NCBI GenBank assembly: GCA_025054905.1
Contig: JANWZF010000154.1
Coordinates: forward strand, 1-31,067
Direction of reading: 5' to 3'
Length of the DNA: 31,067 nucleotides
Origin: Tepidimonas sp.
Lineage (GTDB): Bacteria > Pseudomonadota > Gammaproteobacteria > Burkholderiales > Burkholderiaceae_C
Part shown: positions 24,474 to 31,067 of the stretch, in pieces
Numbering within the stretch: position 1 is the stretch's first letter
How the letters are laid out: each line of letters opens with the position of its first letter
The notes under the pieces: model-generated
The model's database searches: none
The model's input: the letters and a program-made list of their open reading frames with translations, nothing else
What the model was told of the DNA's origin: nothing
Program-made: the position numbers and the translations under genes

Positions 24474-25682
24474 TCAAATGGCTTCGTTGATGGAGAGCAC
24501 CCCACCCAGAATGGCGATGATGATGAAGGCCACGATGGTACCCAAGGCGATGATGATGAGGGGCTCCACCATGGACAGCAGGCGTGCCATAACCCGGCGG
24601 CTGTCCTCCTCAAACCGCTCGCCCAGCCGGGCCAGCGTGGGGGCAAGCTGGCCCGTTTCTTCCGCCACCCGGATCAGGGAGGCGGCCCCCCGTTCACCCA
24701 ATCGCCGACCTAAAAACCCGTCAGACAGACGCCGTCCGGCCTTGGCATGTTCGACCAGGGGTCGAGCCTCCGCCGCGAGGGCCTGGTTGGTCAAGGTCTC
24801 GGCCGCATAGCGCAAGGCATCCAGCATCGGCACCCCCCGCTGCAGCAACATGCCCAGGGTTCGGAAGTACACGGCCGACTGCAAAGCCGCCACAACGTCC
24901 CCCAGCACGGGCAAGCGCAACAGCAGACAATCCACCGCCAGACGACCCGATGGACGGGCATACCACTGGCGCACCAACAAAAAGACGGCCAGGGCCAGCA
25001 GCAGACCGACCTGCCAGTGCGACCGCACCGCATCGCTCAACGCCAGCACCCAGCGGGTGGTCAGCGGCAGAGCGTCGCCCATGGCATCGAACAGACTGCG
25101 AAACTGCGGCACGACGAACAGCAGGAGCAAGAACACCGACAGCACGGAGACGCCCAGCAGAATGGCCGGGTACGTCAGTGCTGTGATGAGCTGTCCCCGT
25201 TGCCGGGCGTCGGCTTCCAGTTGCGCGGCCAGATCGGTCAGCGCGAGCTGCAAGTTGCCCGATACCTCCCCGGCCCGAATCATCGCCAGGTACTGCTGCC
25301 CCAAAGATGACTCGTGCAGCTGCAGCGCCTGGTACAGCGTCTTGCCGCCACGGATGCCGTCGGCGACCTCGGAAACGAAGCGTTTGAGGCGCTCCGTGGG
25401 CGCCAGATCACGCAGGATGGCCAGAGCCTTGTCGAGCGGCAAATTGGCCCGCTTCAGCTGGGCCAGCTCGCGTGTGAACAGTAGCACCTCGGCCGCGCCA
25501 ATCGAGGAAGGCCGGGGACGCCGCGCGGACTCGGCCGGCGCGTCCCCCGCCTGCAGCTCGACGACGCGGATGCCCTGCCCCAGCAGCCGCAGACGCGCAG
25601 CCTCCAGCGTCGGCGCCTGCACCACCCCCTCGCAAGGCTGGCCTTGGGTATCGAGACCTCGGTAGCGGATGCGTTCAGTCAT
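24474..25682 (-). CDS. gspF: T2SS inner-membrane platform protein GspF
   Basis: 402 residues from ATG at 25682, overlapping the end of gspE by eight bases. An N-terminal cytoplasmic domain (YRGLDTQGQPCEGVVQAPTL) leads into two GspF domains. Each has the conserved pattern: FTRELAQLKRANLPLDKALA and IRAGEVSGNLQLALTDLAAQ in the first, FRTLGMLLQRGVPMLDALRY and VAEETGQLAPTLARLGERFE in the second. Three membrane helices are clear, the last being EPLIIIALGTIVAFIIIAIL. It is the polytopic core of the assembly platform. Confidence 0.95.
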   Translation of the reverse strand: MTERIRYRGLDTQGQPCEGVVQAPTLEAARLRLLGQGIRVVELQAGDAPAESARRPRPSSIGAAEVLLFTRELAQLKRANLPLDKALAILRDLAPTERLKRFVSEVADGIRGGKTLYQALQLHESSLGQQYLAMIRAGEVSGNLQLALTDLAAQLEADARQRGQLITALTYPAILLGVSVLSVFLLLLFVVPQFRSLFDAMGDALPLTTRWVLALSDAVRSHWQVGLLLALAVFLLVRQWYARPSGRLAVDCLLLRLPVLGDVVAALQSAVYFRTLGMLLQRGVPMLDALRYAAETLTNQALAAEARPLVEHAKAGRRLSDGFLGRRLGERGAASLIRVAEETGQLAPTLARLGERFEEDSRRVMARLLSMVEPLIIIALGTIVAFIIIAILGGVLSINEAI

Positions 25683-27399
25683 CTTGACGGGTGGCGCGCA
25701 ACACTTCTTCAACGGTGGTCAGACCAGCCTGCACCTTGGCCGCGCCGTCCTGCAACAGGGTGCCGCCCACGTGGTGGAAGTCCTGCCCCTGCAGGTCCGC
25801 CCTTTTTCCAAGGATGGCCTGTTTACCCGCCTCGTCGATGTCGATAAGCTCGTGGATGGCAAGCCGGCCATGATAGCCGGTGCCCCGACACGCGGGGCAA
25901 CCAACGGCGGTGTAGATCGGCGTGTCCGCAGGCAGCGACCCGCCGAGCAGCGAAGCGGCCTGGGCGGCGGCCGGCGGCGACAGCGGCGCCTTGCACGCGT
26001 CGCACAAACGACGCACCAGGCGCTGGGCCAGCACCCCCACGAGGGTGGCCGAAATGAGATAAGGCTCCACGCCCATGTTCATCAGTCGCACCACGGCTCC
26101 AGCAGCACTGTTGGTGTGCAGGGTGGACAGAACGAGGTGCCCCGTGAGGGCCGCCTGCACCGCGATGCCGGCGGTTTCGCCGTCACGCATTTCGCCGATC
26201 ATGATGACGTCCGGGTCTTGCCGCAGGAAGGAACGCAGCACGTGGGCAAAAGTCAGGCCGATTTGGGGCTGAACCTGCACCTGGTTGAGCCAGTGCAGGC
26301 GGTACTCGACCGGATCCTCGACGGTGAGAATTTTGAGCGACTCACCCGGCAGCTCGCGCATGGCGGCGTAGAGCGTGGTGGACTTGCCCGAGCCAGTCGG
26401 CCCCGTGACCAGCAAAATGCCATGGGGAGTGGCAAGCATGCGCCGTAGCGCCGCCAGCACATTCGGCCGGAAGCTGAGTCGGTCCAGCGACAGCATGTCG
26501 ACGTTGCGCTCCAGCAGACGCATGACCACCGACTCGCCATGCATGGTCGGCACGGTGGAGACGCGCACATCGATTTCCTTGCCACGCAGACGCAGCTTGG
26601 TGCGACCATCCTGCGGCAGGCGCCGCTCGGCAATGTCGAGCTGCGACAGGATCTTGATGCGCGAAACCACGGCCGCGACATCCTTGGCGTCGATCTCGTC
26701 GTAGACGATCAAATCCCCATCGACCCGAGCCCGCACCAGCGATTTGTCCTCGTAGGATTCGATGTGGATGTCGGACGCACGCAGGGACACGGCCTTGTCG
26801 ATGATTTCGTTGACGCGCCGAATGATGGGAGCCTCGGAAGCCAGATCGCGCAGGTGTTCAATGAATTCGGACGCGCCGGAGGCTGCCCCTGAGGCGGCTT
26901 CTTCCGGGGGATTGTCAGCCTCCAGCCATTCGCGGTGGCGCTGGGCAATTTCGGACTCCAGCCCCCAGCGCAGTTCGGGGCTGCGCCCGAGCGCGATGCG
27001 CAGACCCTGGATGAGCAAAGGATCCAGCGGATCGCTGGTAACGAACACCGGCGTGGTGTCGTCGTTGGTGCACACGTCCCCGAGCGGCAGGGCGTGGTGG
27101 GCCAGCAAAAAGGCAGCGTTCAACGGCCCCCAGTCGGGGCGGGCCGTGGGAAAAGACTCGGTCCGCACAAGCGGAATGCCGGTCTGCGCTGACAGGGCGG
27201 CGTACACGTCGGCCTCCGACACCAAGCCGAGCTGCACGAGCAGTTTGCCCAGGCGCCCACCGATGGAGGTTTGCACCTGCAGCGCCCGTTCAAGGTCCGG
27301 CAGCGAGAGCTTGCCCTGCGCCAGCAGCAGCTCTCCAAGCTTGGGGCGCGGTTTGCGGATGACGTCGTGCGAATGGTTCATAGGCAAAAAAGGATTCAT
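25675..27399 (-). CDS. gspE: T2SS ATPase GspE
   Basis: 574 residues from ATG at 27399. It overlaps the stop of the GT2 gene by ATGA, which supports this start over ATG 27381. The N-terminal T2SSE-N domain is KLGELLLAQGKLSLPDLERA onward. The ATPase core has Walker A GPTGSGKST (333-341), VEDPVEYR as the Asp box, a Walker B region RQDPDVIMIGEMRDGETA, and the His box TGHLVLSTLHTNSA. Two CxxC pairs (CDAC and CPAC) form the zinc-binding module typical of GspE. It powers pseudopilus assembly from the cytoplasm. Being translationally coupled to a glycosyltransferase gene is unusual for gspE. Confidence 0.96.
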   Translation of the reverse strand: MNPFLPMNHSHDVIRKPRPKLGELLLAQGKLSLPDLERALQVQTSIGGRLGKLLVQLGLVSEADVYAALSAQTGIPLVRTESFPTARPDWGPLNAAFLLAHHALPLGDVCTNDDTTPVFVTSDPLDPLLIQGLRIALGRSPELRWGLESEIAQRHREWLEADNPPEEAASGAASGASEFIEHLRDLASEAPIIRRVNEIIDKAVSLRASDIHIESYEDKSLVRARVDGDLIVYDEIDAKDVAAVVSRIKILSQLDIAERRLPQDGRTKLRLRGKEIDVRVSTVPTMHGESVVMRLLERNVDMLSLDRLSFRPNVLAALRRMLATPHGILLVTGPTGSGKSTTLYAAMRELPGESLKILTVEDPVEYRLHWLNQVQVQPQIGLTFAHVLRSFLRQDPDVIMIGEMRDGETAGIAVQAALTGHLVLSTLHTNSAAGAVVRLMNMGVEPYLISATLVGVLAQRLVRRLCDACKAPLSPPAAAQAASLLGGSLPADTPIYTAVGCPACRGTGYHGRLAIHELIDIDEAGKQAILGKRADLQGQDFHHVGGTLLQDGAAKVQAGLTTVEEVLRATRQDD

Positions 27400-28394
27400 C
27401 GGTCCGAGGCGGGCGTCGGCTCGGTCGACCAAGCGCGCCACAGAAACCAACGGCTGAGCCGGTCCAGCTCCGGCCCCGCATAGTATCGCCGGTACCCCGC
27501 CAACTGCGCGAAGCGCGGCGCGGCCCGCCAGCGCAGATACTCTGTCACGTAATCGTCCTCCAGCCTCCGCTCGCGTAACCGCTGCTGCAGGGCCAGCGCC
27601 TGGTGCCATGTCTGCGCGCCCAACCGGTGCACCCGTTGCCAGACACCGACGCCATCGAACAGCACCCGCCGGGCGCGTGCAAGCACACTGCGGTTGCGGG
27701 CGCCGATGTGATTGGCGCCGTGTTGGCGGTAGTGAACGGTGGCCACCGGGATGAATGCCCGCCGGCCACTGCCGGCCACAACGGCGCACCACCAGTCATG
27801 CATGATGGCTGCCTGAGGCATGGGCAACGCCAGTTCGAGCAGTCGCCGATTGCCCAGCACGGTACAGCCGGTGACCTGGTTGACGCTGAGGATGGACTCG
27901 CGGGTCGCCGCCGCTGGATCAAACCCTTCATAACGCACCAGCGATGGATGGACCATCCGCTGCGCGGCATCGACCACACACAGATCGGTGTGTACCAGGC
28001 AGGGCAGATCGGCCCCGCCACCGGACTCCAAGACCTGCATGCGGGCAGCGCACAAGGAGAGTCGGTTGGGCAGCCACACATCGTCCTGATCGGCAAACGC
28101 AAACCACCGCGCTTGGCCCTGCACGAAGCAAGTCGCCATCAGATGCTCGAAGTTGCGCAACGCCCCTTGCCTGGGCTGAGGCGGCGGTGTCAGCTCGAAA
28201 CGGCCCGGGAAGCGGCGGGCGTACTCGTCCAGGATGGCCTGGGTGCCGTCGGTCGAACCGTCATCGCTGGCCAAAATGCGAAACGCACCGTAGTCCTGCG
28301 CCAGCAGCGACTCGATCTGAGGGCGCAAATACCTGGCCCCATTGTAAGTGGCCAACAAAATATCGATGGGTGGTTCAGGCGACGGCGTCGTCAT
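27396..28394 (-). CDS. GT2 family glycosyltransferase (rhamnosyltransferase-like)
   Basis: 332 residues from ATG at 28394, which overlaps the end of the preceding GT4 gene by 20 bases. The start DILLATYNGARYLRPQIESL, then ILASDDGSTDGT and FAFADQDDVWLPNRL with the DQDD metal/nucleotide site, are standard for GT2 enzymes of the rhamnosyltransferase type. The later HDWWCAVVAGSGRRAFIP and VHYRQHGANHIGA are the acceptor-side blocks of this subgroup. No membrane helix is seen, so it should be a cytoplasmic enzyme adding a sugar, plausibly rhamnose from the adjacent rml genes, to a lipid- or protein-linked acceptor. Its last bases overlap the gspE start. Confidence 0.88.
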   Translation of the reverse strand: MTTPSPEPPIDILLATYNGARYLRPQIESLLAQDYGAFRILASDDGSTDGTQAILDEYARRFPGRFELTPPPQPRQGALRNFEHLMATCFVQGQARWFAFADQDDVWLPNRLSLCAARMQVLESGGGADLPCLVHTDLCVVDAAQRMVHPSLVRYEGFDPAAATRESILSVNQVTGCTVLGNRRLLELALPMPQAAIMHDWWCAVVAGSGRRAFIPVATVHYRQHGANHIGARNRSVLARARRVLFDGVGVWQRVHRLGAQTWHQALALQQRLRERRLEDDYVTEYLRWRAAPRFAQLAGYRRYYAGPELDRLSRWFLWRAWSTEPTPASDR

Positions 28395-29517
28395 GTACCA
28401 GCTGTCGGTGGATGTGGCGAACATAGGCCTGCGCAATGCGGTCCCAGTCGTACCGGCGGCGCGCCACACCTTGCAAATAGCGTCGGCGCTGTTGCAAGCG
28501 GGCTTCTGGCTCCTGACGCAACGTCACAAGAGCGCGCGCCAAGGCAGGTGCCCCATCGAAGTACTCCGCCCCCTCTCCCGCCACCTCGCGGTTAAAGGGA
28601 TTGTCGTGGGCGATGACGAGGCTGCCACAGGCCATCGACTCCAGCAACGACGGGTTGGTCCCCCCGACCGAATGACCGTGCAGGTACACAAAGGCATGCG
28701 CCCGCAGGGCCGTCAGCTTGGCAGGGTCATAGACCGCTCCGATGAAACGGACGCGGTCGCTGCGCAGGGCCAGCAGGCGACGCTGGTAGGCGGTCGCACC
28801 GCTGACGTCGCCCACCACCACCAGGGGCCAGTCGCCGGGGTGCTGCACATACCCCTCGACGATCTCCAGCACGTGGTTCTCGGGCTCTGGCCGGGCGACG
28901 ACCAGCGCGTATTGTCTGGGCGTCAGACCCCAGGTGGCCAGCGGTGCAGGATCGACCGTGGCGGGATCGACGATGTCGGCCCCATAGGCGATGGTGGTGC
29001 ACGGTGCGCCGCGCGGGTAGCGTTGGCGGAATCGCTGGGCAATCGCCTCGGCATCGGCGATCAGGCGCGTCGCCGCTCGGGTAGCCACCCACTCCATCCA
29101 TCGCAAGTACAGGCGGGCAGGCAAGCTCCATTTGCTGCGCGCCCACTCCAGGCCATCGACGTTGATCCAGACCGGGCTACCCCATAAACGCGGCCACCAG
29201 CAGGCCCACGCCGCCCCGTAACCCAACATGTAGACCAGGTCATAGCCGCGACGTGCGTCCCACAGGCAGGCGCAATCATAGGCAATGACCGAGGCCGCCC
29301 CCCAGCGGGGCCGGCGCCGGTACCGCACGCGCACCCCGCGATGCATCGCGTCCGGCGGCGCGGGCCCATCGGTCTCGGCGTAGACCGTCACGTCGAATCC
29401 GCGCTGGACCAGCCGGACCGAGAGCTGTTCGGCAAAGGTCTCGAAACCCCCATAGCGCGCGGGTATACCGCGCGTGCCCAGGATGGCGATGCGCAACCGG
29501 ATCTGCGATGCCGACAC
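28375..29517 (-). CDS. GT4 family glycosyltransferase with DUF1972 N-terminus (rhamnosyltransferase-like)
   Basis: About 380 residues from GTG at 29517; a TTG at 29496, seven codons later, is also possible. Neither has a strong Shine-Dalgarno, and the long open frame further upstream is rmlC in another frame. The N-terminal IAILGTRGIPARYGGFETFA is the DUF1972 signature found in rhamnosyl- and related transferases. A GT-B C-terminal half follows with YALVVARPEPENHVLEIVEG, RVRFIGAVYD, and the donor-binding block LHGHSVGGTNPSLLESMACG. It should act in the cytoplasm on a membrane-linked acceptor. The direct neighbours rmlA and rmlC supply part of the dTDP-rhamnose pathway, which fits rhamnose as donor sugar. 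Confidence 0.88.
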   Translation of the reverse strand: MSASQIRLRIAILGTRGIPARYGGFETFAEQLSVRLVQRGFDVTVYAETDGPAPPDAMHRGVRVRYRRRPRWGAASVIAYDCACLWDARRGYDLVYMLGYGAAWACWWPRLWGSPVWINVDGLEWARSKWSLPARLYLRWMEWVATRAATRLIADAEAIAQRFRQRYPRGAPCTTIAYGADIVDPATVDPAPLATWGLTPRQYALVVARPEPENHVLEIVEGYVQHPGDWPLVVVGDVSGATAYQRRLLALRSDRVRFIGAVYDPAKLTALRAHAFVYLHGHSVGGTNPSLLESMACGSLVIAHDNPFNREVAGEGAEYFDGAPALARALVTLRQEPEARLQQRRRYLQGVARRRYDWDRIAQAYVRHIHRQLVHDDAVA

Positions 29518-29539
29518 GCCAGGGTTACCCGTAGAGGGT

Positions 29540-30094
29540 TCAAAGATCGGCCTGCGCCAGCGCACGACCGGCCTGGTCCTTGGCCGACAGCAGCGGTGCC
29601 ATGCCCAGCGCTGGCCAGTCGATGCCGATCGTCGGGTCGTCCCAACGGATGCAGCGCTCCAGCTCGGGGGCATAGTAGTCCGTGGTCTTGTAAAGGAAGT
29701 CGGCCTCCTCCGACAGCACCACAAAGCCGTGCGCCAACCCCGGCGGTATCCACAATTGGCGCTGGTTGGCATCGGACAGCTCCACCCCAACCCAGCGGCC
29801 GAAAGTGGGGGAATCGCGCCGGATGTCCACCGCGACATCCCACACCACGCCGCGCGCCACGCGCACCAGCTTGCCCTGCGCCCGCGGCGGCAGCTGGTAG
29901 TGCAGCCCGCGCAGCACGCCGCGGCGGCTGCGGCTGTGGTTGTCCTGCACAAAGGTGATGCCCCGCAGGCCGGTGGCGGCCTCGAAGTCGCGCTGGTTGA
30001 AGCTTTCCAGAAAGAAGCCTCGCGCGTCGCCAAAGACCCGCGGCTGCAGGATCAGCACGTCGGCGATCGCGGTGGCCGTGACCTCGTAGCCCAT
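29540..30094 (-). CDS. rmlC: dTDP-4-dehydrorhamnose 3,5-epimerase
   Basis: 184 residues from ATG at 30094, four bases after the rmlA stop. The cupin fold motifs are all present: RGFFLESFNQRDFEAATG, FVQDNHSRSRRGVLRGLHYQ with the catalytic His, GKLVRVARGVVWDVAVDIR, and WIPPGLAHGFVVLSE. FLYKTTDYYAPE supplies the conserved tyrosines. The enzyme converts dTDP-4-keto-6-deoxyglucose to dTDP-4-keto-rhamnose. rmlB and rmlD are not in the window and may lie to the right. Confidence 0.95.
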   Translation of the reverse strand: MGYEVTATAIADVLILQPRVFGDARGFFLESFNQRDFEAATGLRGITFVQDNHSRSRRGVLRGLHYQLPPRAQGKLVRVARGVVWDVAVDIRRDSPTFGRWVGVELSDANQRQLWIPPGLAHGFVVLSEEADFLYKTTDYYAPELERCIRWDDPTIGIDWPALGMAPLLSAKDQAGRALAQADL

Positions 30095-30098
30095 CGCG

Positions 30099-30968
30099 TC
30101 AGCCCTTGAGCAAGGTTTGCAGGTAGCGCCCGTAGCCGCTTTTGGCCAGCGGCGCAGCCAGGCGCAGCAGCTGTTCATCGTCGATCCAGCCCTGGCGCCA
30201 GGCAATTTCTTCCGGACATGCGATTTTGAGGCCCTGGCGGCGCTCCAGCGTGGCGATGAAGTGCCCCGCCTCCAGCAGGCTGTCGTGCGTGCCGGTGTCC
30301 AGCCACGCGTAGCCGCGCTGCATGATTTGCACGTTGAGCTGGCCACGCTCGAGGTAGACCTGGTTGACCGAGGTGATTTCCAGCTCGCCGCGCGCGCTGG
30401 GCCGCACCGAGCGCGCGATGTCAACCACCTGCGCATCGTAAAAGTACAGGCCGGTAACCGCGTAAGAGGATTTGGGCTGGGCGGGCTTTTCCTCGATCGA
30501 CAGCGCACGGCCCGTGGCGTCGAACTCGACGACGCCGTAGCGCTCCGGGTCATGGACGTGGTAGGCAAACACGGTGGCCCCAACCGATTGGGCATCGGCG
30601 GCCTGCAGCAGGGGCTGCAGGTCGTGACCGTAGAAAATGTTGTCCCCCAGCACCATCGCACTAGGCGCGCCCGCCAGAAAGTCGGCCCCGATGATGAAGG
30701 CCTGCGCCAGGCCGTCCGGGCTGGGCTGCACGGCATAGTGGAATGCCATGCCCCACTGGCGGCCATCACCCAGCAGCTGCGCCAAGCGCGGCGTGTCCTC
30801 AGGCGTGCTGATGACGAGCACCTGCCGGATGCCGGCCAGCATCAACGTGCTCAGAGGGTAGTACACCATCGGCTTGTCGTAGACCGGCAGCAACTGCTTG
30901 CTAAGCACCCGTGTGGCCGGGTACAACCGGGTGCCGGAGCCGCCGGCGAGGATGATGCCTTTGCGCAT
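30099..30968 (-). CDS. rmlA: Glucose-1-phosphate thymidylyltransferase
   Basis: 289 residues from ATG at 30968 (MRKGIILAGGSGTRLYP, the standard RmlA start). An in-frame TTG at 31001 lies inside a terminator hairpin and is rejected. Key blocks are KQLLPVYDKPMVYYPLSTLM, the substrate loop VLGDNIFYGHDL, VVEFDATGRALSIEEKPAQP, and WLDTGTHDSLLEA. It makes dTDP-glucose, the first step of dTDP-rhamnose synthesis. Only 12 bases separate its ATG from the T-run of the upstream terminator, and no Shine-Dalgarno is obvious. Confidence 0.96.
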   Translation of the reverse strand: MRKGIILAGGSGTRLYPATRVLSKQLLPVYDKPMVYYPLSTLMLAGIRQVLVISTPEDTPRLAQLLGDGRQWGMAFHYAVQPSPDGLAQAFIIGADFLAGAPSAMVLGDNIFYGHDLQPLLQAADAQSVGATVFAYHVHDPERYGVVEFDATGRALSIEEKPAQPKSSYAVTGLYFYDAQVVDIARSVRPSARGELEITSVNQVYLERGQLNVQIMQRGYAWLDTGTHDSLLEAGHFIATLERRQGLKIACPEEIAWRQGWIDDEQLLRLAAPLAKSGYGRYLQTLLKG

Positions 30969-30980
30969 GAGCCAAGCATG

Positions 30981-31016
30981 AAAAAGGGACCGCAGTCCCA
31001 AAAGGGATTGCGGCCC
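30981..31016 (-). terminator. Intrinsic terminator directly in front of rmlA
   Basis: On the minus strand GGGCCGCAATCCC (31016-31004), loop TTTT, GGGACTGCGGTCCC (30999-30986) and a TTTTT run (30985-30981) form a long stem with one bulge and one mismatch. The opposite strand lacks a T-run, so it works only toward rmlA. It may end the gene to the right of the window or act as an attenuator. The remaining 51 bases to the window edge show no gene I can name; one frame ends in TGA there (codons Gly-Ser-Asp-Leu-stop), which could be the end of the upstream gene. Confidence 0.8.
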
Positions 31017-31067
31017 AATAGGGGAAGGGATATCCGAAGCTAGCCGCAGCTCAGAGATCGGAGCCTG

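Noticed and set aside
25675..27792. Longer GspE start at 27792
   Set aside because: The extra residues are the GT2 gene in another frame, and the ATGA overlap supports 27399.
29540..30769. 409-residue minus-strand frame including rmlC
   Set aside because: The first 225 residues are rmlA read out of frame; only the part from ATG 30094 is RmlC.

Overview
The window looks like a chromosomal cell-envelope locus from a high-GC Gram-negative bacterium. A Burkholderiales-type betaproteobacterium is the best guess. That rests on the strongly GC-ending codons, the layout of the type II secretion system (T2SS), the dTDP-rhamnose genes and the Wzm/Wzt exporter. No rRNA or marker gene is present, so the taxon is an inference. 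Nearly all genes are on the minus strand and read from right to left. No tRNA, rRNA, CRISPR array or intact insertion sequence was seen.

Right part (31067 to about 16600). A hairpin terminator sits only 12 bases upstream of rmlA. Then come rmlA, rmlC, a DUF1972-type GT4 glycosyltransferase, a GT2 glycosyltransferase and a T2SS run gspE-F-G-H-I-J-K-L-M-(C-like)-D, ending in a small lipoprotein gene. Most junctions overlap by 4 bases (ATGA) or a few more, so sugar-nucleotide synthesis, glycosyl transfer and secretion appear to form one translationally coupled operon. The prepilin peptidase (GspO) is not in the window.

Middle (16560 to 13420). A secreted protein of unknown family has a clear sigma-70 promoter and an intrinsic terminator. 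It is followed by a lipoprotein with a beta-propeller-like sequence and a SurA/PpiC-like periplasmic prolyl isomerase. This looks like an exported product with its envelope helpers and is a candidate client of the adjacent T2SS. About 950 bases of decayed coding sequence follow (12468 to 13419).

Left part (12467 to 1). A lone plus-strand methyltransferase faces a divergent minus-strand polysaccharide cluster: Wzm permease, Wzt ATPase with a C-terminal domain, an acyltransferase-fold protein, and a 960-residue methyltransferase/coiled-coil/GT2/GT2 fusion. Next are an OGT/SPINDLY-type GT41 enzyme with TPRs, a lytic transglycosylase, and a GT-C-like multispanning membrane protein with TPRs. A broken galE remnant and the 5' end of manC (cut by the window edge) complete the window. 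The GT-C/TPR gene, the middle of the GT41 gene and the propeller lipoprotein are visibly more AT-rich than the rest, which suggests separate acquisition.

Most notable points: (i) rhamnose/glycosyltransferase genes fused into a T2SS operon beside a strongly expressed secreted protein; (ii) two TPR-bearing putative glycosyltransferases of the kinds that modify proteins (GT41 and TMTC-like GT-C) close together; (iii) two terminators placed directly in front of start codons; (iv) two gene relics.
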